64,000 nt of DNA from VAXT01 sp035318925 (lineage in GTDB: Bacteria; Actinomycetota; Thermoleophilia; Gaiellales; Gaiellaceae), in the NCBI GenBank assembly GCA_035318925.1, contig DATHDS010000021.1, positions 1-64,000 of the forward strand. Reading direction: 5' to 3'. Positions 41,909 to 51,374 of this stretch are shown here, piece after piece. How positions within the stretch are numbered: position 1 is the first letter of the stretch; the number at the start of each line of letters is the position of its first letter. The position numbers were made by a program, and so were the translations under genes. The notes under the pieces were generated by a model that was not told where the DNA came from, searched no databases, and worked only from the letters and a program-made list of their open reading frames with translations.

Positions 41909-43163
41909 CGACGGCCGGAGCGTCTACGTCGTTCGCTGGTACGAGAGTGGGCGTGCCAGTACCAGGCGCAAGCGCACCTTCGACCGCCGCCGAGACGCCG
42001 AGCTCTTCGAGGCCTCGATCCGCCGCGCTCGCCAGCTCGGCCAGCTCGCCTCGGAAGTGATCGGCTCGAACGCGATGCTCGAGGAGTTCCTGGTGGAGTG
42101 GTGGGACACCTACGCGGTCACCCACCTGCGCCCGAACACGCTCGAGACCTACACGACGCTGCTCGACAAGTGGATCGTCCCTTACCTCGGCCGCAAGCGT
42201 CTGCGTGAGATTACGCGCGAGACGATCGACACCTACGCGGCACAACTCCGCGTCGACGGCGCCGGCGCGCCCACGATCAACCGAACGCTTGGCGTCCTTC
42301 AAGGCGTCTTCCACCGAGCCGTGGAATGGCGACACCTCGGTTGGAATCCCGTCGTCGGGGTTCGCCGTGTCGCACACACCCGCGCCGAGACGATCGATGC
42401 GCGCACGCCGGAAACGGTCGAGGCGATCCGTGCGCAGCTCGACCCTCAGAACGCCGCGCTCGTCTGCGTGCTCGCCTATGAGGGCCTGCGCCCGGCCGAG
42501 GCGTACGCGCTCGTCTGGAGCGACGTCCTCGACGATCGCGGCCGTCCACGAGAGCGCCTGCGCGTCCAGAGGGCCATCTCCGGCGGCGAGGTCACCACGA
42601 CGAAGTCGCAGCGCGGCCGCGAGCCGGAGCTCTTCAAGCCGGTCGGGCGTGAGCTCGTCGATCTCTACCTCGCCCGCGGCCGTCCGGAGGCGGGAACGCT
42701 CGTGTTCCCGGACAGCCAGGCTGGCCATTTGCGTCGACAGAACTGGCGCCGCCGCGTCTGGATTCCGGCGCTCGAGCGCGCCGGCGTTCCCTACTTCCGC
42801 AGCTACGACCTGCGCCATACGTGCGCGACGCTGCTCCTCTACGAGGGCCGGACGCTGAACGAGGTCGCCGAGCATCTCGGGCACGCCGATCCGGGCTTCA
42901 CCGCTCGCACCTACGCGCACGTCATGCGCGACGCCCCGCGGCGGCGGCGCATCACGATCAGTGAAGCGATCCGGAAAGGCCGTGCCGCCGCCAGTCGTAG
43001 ACCCCTGGTAGACCCATCACGCGTCAAGCGGGCAGATCGTGCGGCGCGGAGAACCGAAAAGTCCCTGGAAATCGAAAGAGCCGACGCGCGGATTCGAACC
43101 GCGGACCCCTTCATTACGAGTGAAGTGCTCTACCAACTGAGCTACGTCGGCCGGGGGTCTTAG
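41883..43163 (+). CDS. Tyrosine recombinase (integrase)
   Basis: This 426-residue protein has an N-terminal arm-binding domain (VYVVRWYESGRASTRRKRTF), a core-binding SAM-like domain (~60-150) and a catalytic domain. Catalytic residues seen: Arg in YEGLRPAEAYAL, the HxxR-box region SYDLRHTCATLLL, His in HLGHADPGFTA and the nucleophile Tyr in RTYAHVM. The last ~35 codons read antisense through the tRNA-Thr gene (ADARIRTADPFITSEVLYQL), so the protein tail is encoded by the attachment site. Confidence 0.88.
   Translation: MSIERLRRSDGRSVYVVRWYESGRASTRRKRTFDRRRDAELFEASIRRARQLGQLASEVIGSNAMLEEFLVEWWDTYAVTHLRPNTLETYTTLLDKWIVPYLGRKRLREITRETIDTYAAQLRVDGAGAPTINRTLGVLQGVFHRAVEWRHLGWNPVVGVRRVAHTRAETIDARTPETVEAIRAQLDPQNAALVCVLAYEGLRPAEAYALVWSDVLDDRGRPRERLRVQRAISGGEVTTTKSQRGREPELFKPVGRELVDLYLARGRPEAGTLVFPDSQAGHLRRQNWRRRVWIPALERAGVPYFRSYDLRHTCATLLLYEGRTLNEVAEHLGHADPGFTARTYAHVMRDAPRRRRITISEAIRKGRAAASRRPLVDPSRVKRADRAARRTEKSLEIERADARIRTADPFITSEVLYQLSYVGRGS
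42996..43015 (+). promoter_or_regulatory. Putative integrase arm-type sites at att C
   Basis: CGTAGACCCC (42996-43005) and GGTAGACCC (43007-43015), inside the end of the integrase gene, 62 bp left of core C. Circularisation between B and C would place arm repeats on both sides of one core, as in a classical attP. Confidence 0.58.
43077..43120 (-). other. Attachment site C within the intact tRNA-Thr
   Basis: This 44-bp core is identical to A and B. It covers the 3' half of the tRNA-Thr gene from the anticodon loop, plus AGAG beyond the discriminator. The crossover is expected near the anticodon loop at 43114-43120. Confidence 0.88.
43079..43151 (-). tRNA. tRNA-Thr (anticodon CGT)
   Basis: The complete cloverleaf folds: acceptor GCCGACG/CGTCGGC, D stem GCTC/GAGC, anticodon stem CTTCA/TGAAG with loop CTCGTAA, 5-nt variable loop, T stem CGCGG/CCGCG with TTCGAAT, discriminator T. 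The anticodon CGT reads ACG. CCA is not encoded. The gene lies antisense within the 3' end of the integrase gene. Confidence 0.95.
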
Positions 43164-43308
43164 GTTAGCCGTTCCCGGCGGGAGCCAACACCCGCGTCTT
43201 GGGTTCTCTCAAGGCACCGAAAACTCACCGCTTCTACTCCAAATTGACGCCCCTGCGTCGGCGAGACGGGCATTAGGGTCGAGTCGTCATTCATTTGAGG
43301 GAGGGAAG

Positions 43309-45840
43309 ATGAGAAATCGCCTCAAACTGGGCGGAGCGTTCGGCCTCATGATCGCGCTGGCGATCACGGCTGTGACCGTGGCGGGGGCCGCTTCGAACAC
43401 TCGAGCGGGCCGGCCTGACCGCTGCGAGCTTGGCGCGAACCACATCAGGCACGTCATCTATCTGCAGTTCGACAACACGCATTTCTTGCGGGACCGGCAG
43501 CAGTTCGCGTCGGACCTCGAGCAGATGCCCAACCTGAGGAACTTCCTGACCGACAACGGGACGCTTAGCGACAACGAGCACACGATCCTGATCTCGCACA
43601 CCGCGGGCGGGATCCTCAGCTCGCTGACCGGGCTCTACCCGGACCGCCAGGGCCAGGGCGTCTCGAACTCGTACGGCTACTTCCGGCCGAACGGCACCGT
43701 CGGCTTTTCGTCCTCATTCAAGTACTGGACGGATCTCGTCGACGGCGGCAACCCGGCGACGGACCCGCCGACGCCGTCCGCGGACCCGAACCCCAACATG
43801 GTCAACGGCGACTCGGGGTTGCCCAAGAACACGCCCGCGCCCTGGGTTCCCTGGACGCGCGCCGGGTGTGACGTCGGCAACGTCTCGACCGCGAACGCTG
43901 TCCTCGAGAACAACAACTCGATCGTCTTCGCGGCGGGCCCGACCGTGCTCGCAGCCGCCGCCCCTGCCGGCGCGACGAACATCAGGGTGGGGAGCGTCAC
44001 GAACTTCGTGGTCAACATGCACATCACGATTGACACCGGCGCGAACGCGGAGACGGCGGTCATCTCGCACGTCGGAACGCCGGGAGCCGGCGGTACCGGG
44101 ATCGACCTCACGGCGCCGCTTGCAAACAACCACGCGAGCGGTGTGCCGATGTACGGGCCGACCGCAACCGACCCGACCGGCGACATGACGAAGGTCTTCG
44201 GCGAGGGCTCGCCCGAGTGGACCGAGGGCCGCGACTCGCAGATCGCCCCGTTCGCCACCGCGGCGCGCGCGAAGGCGCTGACCGACTTCGTCGGCATCAC
44301 GATCCATTGCGGATCGACCGGCGGCATCTGCACCGGGGACCCGCACGCGAGGCCGGACCAGCTACCGGACGAGCCGGGCGGCTACACGGGCTTCCAGGGG
44401 CTCTTCGGTGCCAAGCACGTCAACCCGGCGATCAACGGCGGCAGCGACGTCGTCAACGACACGACCGGCGCACCGATCCTCGACCCGTTCGGACAGCCGG
44501 GCTTCCCCGGGTTCGACGGCGTGCACGCGAAGGTGACGCTCGGCTACATCGCGCAGATGCAGGAGGCCGGCGTCCCGATCACGTTCGGCTACATCTCGGA
44601 CGCTCACGACAACCACCAGAACGCCTTCCCGGCGCCGCCGGATCCCAACGGCGTCTACCCGCGGGCCTCGGGGCCGGGCGAGTCGGATTACGTGCAGACG
44701 CTGCGCGAGTACGACGACGCGTTCGGCACCTTCTTCCAGCGGCTTCGCCGTGACGGCATCAACAAGTCGAACACGCTCTTCATCGTCACTGCCGACGAGA
44801 ACGACCACTTCGCCGGCGGCGACTCGAGCGACGGAACCTGGAGCCACAGCTTCTGCAACATCGACGCGGGCCAGGTCTGCCCGGCGAACCAGATCGGCGA
44901 GGTGAACGCGAACCTCCTGTCGCTCCTGCCGACGGGCGAGCCGAACTTCTCCGTCCACAACGACTCGGCTCCGACCGTCTACGTGAACGGCGACCCGGTT
45001 CGAACCGACGCCGCCCTGCGGAAGCTCGAGCGAGACACGGCCGCGGCGCAGGCGATCGATCCGTACGTCAGCGGCTCGGCGACGCCGATCGCGCTGTTCC
45101 TGGCCGACAAGATCGGCGAGAAGACCCTGCACATGGTGAACGCCGATCCGCAGCGGACGCCGTCGTTCACCCTGTTCGCCAACCCGGACTACTTCCTGAC
45201 CGCGGGCCGGAACTCGTCGGGCAATGCAACCAGGTTCAACTGCCCGGACTCGGCGCACCAGGCATTCGTCTGCGTCGACTACCACTTCGCGTGGAGCCAC
45301 GGCGACGCGACCGACGACATCGGTCGAACCTGGATCGGGTTGGCCGGGCCCGGCGTGCAGAAGCTTGGCGAGACGAGCCAGGTCTGGACCGATCACACCG
45401 ACATCCAGCCGACCATGCTCGCGTTGGCGGGCCTGGCGGACAGCTATACCCCGGACGGTCGCGTGGTCACACAGTTCATCGAGGACCACGACCTGCCGCA
45501 CGGGCTGCGTCACAACACGAACGAGCTGACCGAGCTCGGTCTCGTCTACAAGCAGATCAACGCCCCGTTCGGACCGCTCGCCCTCGACGTCCTCGCCGCC
45601 TCGACGAAGGCGCTTGCGAGCGGGAGCTCGACCGACGACAGCACGTACACGGCGATTTCGAACCGGATCGCAGCATTGACCGCCCATCGCGACACGCTGG
45701 CGGGCCAGATGCGGGACGCGCTGAACCAGGCCGCGTTCGGCGATCACGGACCAAGCGCGGACGAGATCGCGTCACTCACGCTACAAGGCAAGACCCTGCT
45801 CATGCAGGCCAATCAGCTCGGAGTTGCGTACTCGCCGTAA
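43309..45840 (+). CDS. Secreted alkaline-phosphatase-superfamily phosphoesterase
   Basis: This 843-residue protein has a signal peptide (FGLMIALAITAVTVAGAAS). Phosphoesterase features include HVIYLQFDNTHFLRD near the N-terminus, NEHTILISHTAGGILSSLTG, then FIVTADENDHFAGGD and TDIQPTMLALAGL near the C-terminus, which supply Asp, His and Thr/Ser metal and nucleophile positions. An inserted beta-domain at about residues 215-285 (AAPAGATNIRVGSVTNF, then TAVISHVGTPG) resembles repeats of adhesin-like proteins. Probably an extracellular phosphomonoesterase or phosphodiesterase. AGGGAGGG precedes the ATG. Confidence 0.8.
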   Translation: MRNRLKLGGAFGLMIALAITAVTVAGAASNTRAGRPDRCELGANHIRHVIYLQFDNTHFLRDRQQFASDLEQMPNLRNFLTDNGTLSDNEHTILISHTAGGILSSLTGLYPDRQGQGVSNSYGYFRPNGTVGFSSSFKYWTDLVDGGNPATDPPTPSADPNPNMVNGDSGLPKNTPAPWVPWTRAGCDVGNVSTANAVLENNNSIVFAAGPTVLAAAAPAGATNIRVGSVTNFVVNMHITIDTGANAETAVISHVGTPGAGGTGIDLTAPLANNHASGVPMYGPTATDPTGDMTKVFGEGSPEWTEGRDSQIAPFATAARAKALTDFVGITIHCGSTGGICTGDPHARPDQLPDEPGGYTGFQGLFGAKHVNPAINGGSDVVNDTTGAPILDPFGQPGFPGFDGVHAKVTLGYIAQMQEAGVPITFGYISDAHDNHQNAFPAPPDPNGVYPRASGPGESDYVQTLREYDDAFGTFFQRLRRDGINKSNTLFIVTADENDHFAGGDSSDGTWSHSFCNIDAGQVCPANQIGEVNANLLSLLPTGEPNFSVHNDSAPTVYVNGDPVRTDAALRKLERDTAAAQAIDPYVSGSATPIALFLADKIGEKTLHMVNADPQRTPSFTLFANPDYFLTAGRNSSGNATRFNCPDSAHQAFVCVDYHFAWSHGDATDDIGRTWIGLAGPGVQKLGETSQVWTDHTDIQPTMLALAGLADSYTPDGRVVTQFIEDHDLPHGLRHNTNELTELGLVYKQINAPFGPLALDVLAASTKALASGSSTDDSTYTAISNRIAALTAHRDTLAGQMRDALNQAAFGDHGPSADEIASLTLQGKTLLMQANQLGVAYSP

Positions 45841-45859
45841 GCGACCGCAGCCATTCGAT

Positions 45860-45896
45860 CTCGGCCCCGGTGAGCTCACGGCTCGCCGGGGCCGAG
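45860..45896. terminator. Bidirectional terminator hairpin
   Basis: CTCGGCCCCGGTGAGC and its near-perfect complement (one G-U pair) enclose a 5-nt loop. It lies between the convergent phosphoesterase and mmsA genes, 20 bp after one stop and 8 bp before the other, so it can serve both. Confidence 0.75.
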
Positions 45897-45904
45897 TCCT
45901 TCGG

Positions 45905-47392
<1,488 letters not shown>

Positions 47393-47470
47393 GCGCGCGT
47401 CCGCGGCCCGTTTGCCTGGACGACCTCGGTCATGCGATCAGCGTAGCGCCGTGAAGATAGGCTTGCCTGC

Positions 47471-48799
47471 GTGGCTCTCGTAGACTCGGGCGACCGAGTG
47501 CGCGCGGACGATGCTCGGTACGTCCTGCACTCGTGGTCCGTGCGCTCCGCGATCGACCCGATCCCAATCGCGGGGGCGGAGGGCCGCTACTTCTGGGACT
47601 ACGACGGCAAGCGCTACCTCGACTTCGCGTCTCAGCTCGTCAACGTCTCGCTCGGCCACCAGCATCCGAAGGTCATCGCGGCGATCAAGGAGCAGGCGGA
47701 CCGGCTCTGCACGATCGGCCCGATGATGGCGAACGAGCAGCGCTCGGAGCTGGCCCGGCTGCTCGCCGAGGTGACGCCGGGCGACCTGACGATGTCGTTC
47801 TTCACGAACGGCGGCGCCGAGGCGAACGAGAACGCGATGAAGCTCGCGCGCTGGTTTACAGGACGGCAGAAGATCGTGGCGCGCTATCGCTCGTACCACG
47901 GCGCGACGGCGGGCGCGATCTCGGCGACCGGCGACCCGCGACGCTGGCCCGCCGAGCCCGGCGTGCCGGGGATCATCCGCATCCTCGATCCGTACACGTA
48001 CCGCTGCCCGGCGGGGCATCCCGATCCGTGCCCGGTCTGCACGGGCGCGCCGCACCTCGAGGAGATCCTCCAGTACGAAGGGCCGGAGACCGTCGCGGCC
48101 GTGATCCTCGAGACGGTGACCGGGACGAACGGCGTCATCCCGCCGCCGCCCGGCTACCTGCAGTCGGTGCGCGAGGTCTGCGACCGCCACGGGATCCTGC
48201 TGATCCTCGACGAGGTCATGGCCGGCTTCGGGCGCACCGGCAAGTGGTTCGCCTGCGAGAACTGGGACGTCGTCCCGGACATCATCACGCTGGCGAAGGG
48301 GATCAACTCCGGCTACGTGCCGCTCGGCGCGATGACGATCTCGGAGCGGATCGCCGACTGGGTACGCGACCGCTACTTCGCGGGCGGGCTCACGTACTCG
48401 GGCCATCCGCTCGCCTGCGCGGCCGGCGTGGCGTCGATCGAGGCGTTCCGCGAAGAGGGCATCGTCGAGAACGCGGCGGCGATGGGCGAGGTGCTAGGCG
48501 ACGGGCTGGCGGCGCTCGCGGACAAGCACGAGTCGATCGGCGAGGTGCGCGGCCTCGGCCTCCTTCACGGCGTCGAGCTGGTCAAGAACCGCGAGACACG
48601 CGAGCCGCTCGTCCCGTTCAACGCGTCAGGCGAGGCGCTCGCCCCGATGGCGAAGATCGGGAAGGCCGCCCTCGAGCGCGGTCTCTACCTGATGATGCAC
48701 TGGAACGTGATCATCGTCGCCCCGCCGCTGACGATCACCCGCGAGGAGCTCGACGAGGGACTCGAGAAGCTCGACGAAGCGCTCGCGCTTGCCGACTAA
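47471..48799 (+). CDS. Class III pyridoxal-phosphate aminotransferase
   Basis: This 442-residue protein has the PLP Lys in TLAKGINSGYVPLGA, ILDEVMAGFGRTGKWFACE for the PLP Asp, and FFTNGGAEANENAMKLAR for the phosphate site. A cysteine-rich insert YRCPAGHPDPCPVC could bind a metal. Its divergent position next to mmsA suggests an omega-amino acid:pyruvate (beta-alanine or taurine type) transaminase that makes malonate semialdehyde. Start GTG 47471. Confidence 0.86.
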   Translation: MALVDSGDRVRADDARYVLHSWSVRSAIDPIPIAGAEGRYFWDYDGKRYLDFASQLVNVSLGHQHPKVIAAIKEQADRLCTIGPMMANEQRSELARLLAEVTPGDLTMSFFTNGGAEANENAMKLARWFTGRQKIVARYRSYHGATAGAISATGDPRRWPAEPGVPGIIRILDPYTYRCPAGHPDPCPVCTGAPHLEEILQYEGPETVAAVILETVTGTNGVIPPPPGYLQSVREVCDRHGILLILDEVMAGFGRTGKWFACENWDVVPDIITLAKGINSGYVPLGAMTISERIADWVRDRYFAGGLTYSGHPLACAAGVASIEAFREEGIVENAAAMGEVLGDGLAALADKHESIGEVRGLGLLHGVELVKNRETREPLVPFNASGEALAPMAKIGKAALERGLYLMMHWNVIIVAPPLTITREELDEGLEKLDEALALAD

Positions 48800-49157
48800 T
48801 AAGTCGCCTCGCAGGAAGATCTTCTGGCGATTCACCGGTGCTCTGCTGCTCATTGCGGCCGGGCTCGGCACGATCATGGTTCTCTTCCCGGTTCGTGTCT
48901 TTGGAGTCTCGAGACGCTCAGTGGAGTACTCCCTGGAGCGGCAGATCACCAGCCACGCCATATCCGCGGACTGTGTCCGGGTCCGCTCGTCCGAGTGGCG
49001 TTGCGATCTCTTCGACGGCCAAACCAGCCAGACGTGGGCCTATGACGTACAAGTCTCAAAGAAGGGCTGCTGGACCGCCAGGAGCACTGGGCGAAAGCGA
49101 GAGCACGGCTGCTTGGAGATTTGGGACTACTTGCGCCTCGCAGACCGGCTGGTCTAG
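48789..49157 (+). CDS. Small membrane-anchored hypothetical protein
   Basis: This 122-residue protein starts at TTG 48789, overlapping the aminotransferase stop. An N-terminal membrane segment (FTGALLLIAAGLGTIMVLFPV) is followed by an exterior domain with paired cysteines: ADCVRVRSSEWRCDLFDG and KKGCWTARS, then EHGCLEIWDYL. The CxxxxxxxWxCxL...GCWxA pattern resembles small exported actinobacterial proteins of unknown function. The alternative start choice is uncertain. Confidence 0.6.
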   Translation: MPTNKSPRRKIFWRFTGALLLIAAGLGTIMVLFPVRVFGVSRRSVEYSLERQITSHAISADCVRVRSSEWRCDLFDGQTSQTWAYDVQVSKKGCWTARSTGRKREHGCLEIWDYLRLADRLV

Positions 49158-49204
49158 ACAGCGCCGACCTAACCACGGCGCCCACCGGTCGTCGGAAGCA
49201 GTGC

Positions 49205-49957
49205 ATGAGACTCGGCCCCGGTCTCGTCGTCCTGACCGCCACGCTGGCGCTACTCGGCTGCGGCGGAACCAAGACCCCGGAGCAAGCGAGCGTCGTCGGG
49301 CCAATCGGCCGGGGCGCGGCGGGTGTGTGGCTCTTCCGCCCGGCCGGCAAGCCGAAGAACCTCGTCGTCTACTTCCACGGGCAGGGCGGGTACGAGGAGG
49401 CCACGCCGGTGAACCACAGGCCGTGGATCGATCACCTCGTCGCGCGGGGCAGCGTGGTCATCTACCCCCGCTGGGAGTTGACGTACGAGAGCGACCCGAT
49501 GCAGTACGTCATCACGGGCGTCCGAGCAGCGATGAAGAAGCTCGACGTCGGCAAGCTGCCCGTGCTCGCGATCGGCTATTCCCGTGGCGCCGCACTCGCG
49601 CTCGAGTACGGAGCGATCGCGGCCGAGAACGGGCTTCCTGTGCCCGACCGGATCATGAGCATCTTCCCGGCGTCTGTCGGAAACGAGCAGCACCTGATCG
49701 ACCTCGCTCCGCTTCCGCACTCGACGCGGCTACTGATCCTGATGGGCCAGGACGACAAGATCGTCGGCCGGGCGGGCGCGAGGATCCTGGTGCGCCGCCT
49801 CAAGCTGGGTGGGTTCCCGGCGGAGAACATCAAGCTCGATTTCGTCGATTCGCATGACAGCTTCACCGCCGACCACTTCGCGCCGCTCCAGAACACGCCC
49901 GCGGCTCGCGCCGCGTTCTGGCGCCCGGCCGATCTGCTCCTCGTCGGCCTCGGCTAG
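49205..49957 (+). CDS. Alpha/beta-hydrolase lipoprotein
   Basis: This 250-residue protein from ATG 49205 (GGAAG upstream) has a lipobox LALLGCGG. The hydrolase fold shows NLVVYFHGQGGYEEA (oxyanion hole), nucleophile Ser in IGYSRGAALALEY, acid Asp in LMGQDDKIVG and a probable His in VDSHDSF. It is probably a membrane-anchored esterase or dienelactone-hydrolase-like enzyme facing outside; the substrate is unknown. Confidence 0.8.
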   Translation: MRLGPGLVVLTATLALLGCGGTKTPEQASVVGPIGRGAAGVWLFRPAGKPKNLVVYFHGQGGYEEATPVNHRPWIDHLVARGSVVIYPRWELTYESDPMQYVITGVRAAMKKLDVGKLPVLAIGYSRGAALALEYGAIAAENGLPVPDRIMSIFPASVGNEQHLIDLAPLPHSTRLLILMGQDDKIVGRAGARILVRRLKLGGFPAENIKLDFVDSHDSFTADHFAPLQNTPAARAAFWRPADLLLVGLG

Positions 49958-49966
49958 AGGTTTAGA

Positions 49967-49980
49967 CAGCCCGCGGGCTG
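49967..49980. repeat. 14-bp perfect palindrome
   Basis: CAGCCCGCGGGCTG, 10 bp after the hydrolase stop and 31 bp before the small ORF. It may be a short terminator stem or an operator for the next gene. Confidence 0.4.
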
Positions 49981-50011
49981 GAAACCACGGTTGGACGAAA
50001 GGAGGTGGGAC

Positions 50012-50080
50012 ATGTATATCGGCCTTGGAACGTTGCTCGTAATCATCCTGATCGTCCTGCTTCTGGTCTACGTCTTCTAG
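50012..50080 (+). CDS. 22-residue hydrophobic small protein
   Basis: ATG at 50012 follows a strong Shine-Dalgarno (AAAGGAGGTGGGAC, 49999-50011). The product begins MYIGLGTLLVIILIVL and ends LLVYVF, a single membrane helix with no charged residue. Such tiny membrane peptides (regulators of larger complexes or stress peptides) are seldom annotated. The excellent ribosome-binding site, the in-frame stop and a hairpin 40 bp downstream support a real gene; function unknown. Confidence 0.65.
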   Translation: MYIGLGTLLVIILIVLLLVYVF

Positions 50081-50119
50081 GCAGGAACGATCGGAATTTC
50101 GTGTGGGTTCGGCGGGCGC

Positions 50120-50142
50120 GCGGCGGAGCTTGACTCCGCCGC
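50120..50142. terminator. Terminator-like hairpin between convergent genes
   Basis: GCGGCGGAG and CTCCGCCGC form a perfect 9-bp stem with a CTTGA loop. It lies 40 bp after the small ORF and 14 bp from the end of the converging lipoprotein gene. Confidence 0.65.
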
Positions 50143-50155
50143 GGCTTCGCCTGAG

Positions 50156-51358
50156 TCAGCCGCTGCGGGGCTGTCTGACCCGGAGGCCCTTCGCAAGTGC
50201 CGCAAGCCCGCGGGGTGTGTCGTACGGGTCTGATGTTCCCCGAAAGGGCGCCCCGCACGGGTAGATGCACCAGGACTCGTTGACGGTGACGACCGCACCC
50301 TTCAGATAGACGTGGGCGACATAGCGGTCGTACGGACGGTTCGGGCACGGGGGTCGCGTCGGCTTCGCGAAGCCGCCCCAGATGACGGCACGGCCGCCGG
50401 GGATGTCGAGCTTCGTGGTCTTGGCGCACGGCGCTCGGCTCACGATCCGGCCAAGAACGCCGTCCTCGAACGTCTCGAACTGGTCCGGCCGGAAGACCCA
50501 GAGCTTGACTCCGTAGGTCTCCCGGTCATCCTGGGCGCCGTAATCGAGCTCGGCGGTGAAATTCAGAAAGCCGCGGGGAGTGCCGGTATCCGAGCGGGCG
50601 AACATCAGCGCGGGCAGCCCGCCGCCCGGCTCGAATCTGCGCCCGAGCCAGTAGACCGGCACGTCGATGGTCGGATCGTCGAGTGGCAGCTCCCAATCCA
50701 TCTTTTCGGGGGTCACTGCTGGCAGCGGATGCTCGATCCGGAGCTGCTGCTTCCGCGCTAGCTCGACTGCCACCTTCGCAGCCTGCTCGGGAGTCATCCC
50801 CTCGCCGCCGGCGAAGACGACGGCCAGCATGTTGCCGTTCCGCCAGAGGACTCCTGCGCTCGGCGACATGTCGTAGCCACCGGTTGCGAAGCGGACTGCA
50901 TCGTGGCCGAAATCGGGGACATCGGTGTAGTCCCGAGGTGTCAATCCGACCATGAACCGCAGCAGCTCGCCACGCAGCTTCATCCCCCGTCGCGCATCCG
51001 CCTCGCTGTCGAAGACGGCGGCGCGGCTCTGGACGGCACGCGGAACGACGGTCGTGCGGGCGACGCGGCCCCAGATGTAGTTGATGTCGTTTCTGCAGCC
51101 CGTAGGCCTCGCCTCGAAGACGAACTGCGTGAACTGCTCCGACTGCTCTTCGGTGTCGAACCCGCCGCACCCCGAGTCGTAACTGATCGCGTAGCCGGCG
51201 CCGAGGTCTCGCGGCGTGAGGATGAACTTCGCCGCGTCGGAGCGCTCGAACGTCGTTCCCGCGCCCGCACGGGTTCCCGAGCCGCACGCGGTGAGGCCGC
51301 CGACGACGAGCGCCGCCAACAGGCAGCAGAGTGTCGCGCCAGCGAAGTTGCATCGCAT
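50156..51358 (-). CDS. Hypothetical lipoprotein with conserved cysteines
   Basis: This 400-residue protein from ATG 51358 has a lipobox GLTACGSG. The exterior part has KFILTPRDLGAGYAISYDSG, FDSEADARRGMKLRGELLRF and CAKTTKLDIPGGRAVIWGG, and several Cys pairs (PPCPNRPYD, SWCIYPCGAP). Family not recognised. It is probably leaderless: a consensus extended -10 ends 8 bp before the ATG, within the end of holB, so it can be transcribed separately from holB-tmk. Confidence 0.75.
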   Translation of the reverse strand: MRCNFAGATLCCLLAALVVGGLTACGSGTRAGAGTTFERSDAAKFILTPRDLGAGYAISYDSGCGGFDTEEQSEQFTQFVFEARPTGCRNDINYIWGRVARTTVVPRAVQSRAAVFDSEADARRGMKLRGELLRFMVGLTPRDYTDVPDFGHDAVRFATGGYDMSPSAGVLWRNGNMLAVVFAGGEGMTPEQAAKVAVELARKQQLRIEHPLPAVTPEKMDWELPLDDPTIDVPVYWLGRRFEPGGGLPALMFARSDTGTPRGFLNFTAELDYGAQDDRETYGVKLWVFRPDQFETFEDGVLGRIVSRAPCAKTTKLDIPGGRAVIWGGFAKPTRPPCPNRPYDRYVAHVYLKGAVVTVNESWCIYPCGAPFRGTSDPYDTPRGLAALAKGLRVRQPRSG

Positions 51359-51361
51359 GTT

Positions 51362-51374
51362 TGCTATTATAGCA
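51362..51374 (-). promoter_or_regulatory. Extended -10 promoter inside a 13-bp palindrome
   Basis: On the minus strand TGCTATAAT carries a perfect TATAAT and the TGN extension. The whole site TGCTAT-A-ATAGCA is a perfect palindrome, so a repressor could bind exactly over the -10. No good -35 is seen. The lipoprotein ATG lies 8 bp downstream of the -10. Confidence 0.65.

Larger units (their letters stand above)
28533..43120. mobile_element. Integrative element with tyrosine recombinase in tRNA-Thr (14.6 kb)
   Basis: Bounded by att cores B and C, with an excisionase-like gene and tyrosine recombinase at the tRNA end, the normal layout for a tRNA-targeting element. The intact tRNA gene is regenerated at the integrase side. 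Cargo: three cyclase-like/NB-ARC/TPR proteins, a YecM-like protein, a hydrolase-cyclase fusion, a frameshifted DUF6188-like gene, HTH proteins and a nucleotidyltransferase pair. No conjugation, replication or phage structural genes were seen. Confidence 0.8.

Noticed and set aside
47533..49857. Plus-strand 774-codon frame
   Set aside because: It runs through three real genes in another frame and shows no recognisable domain.
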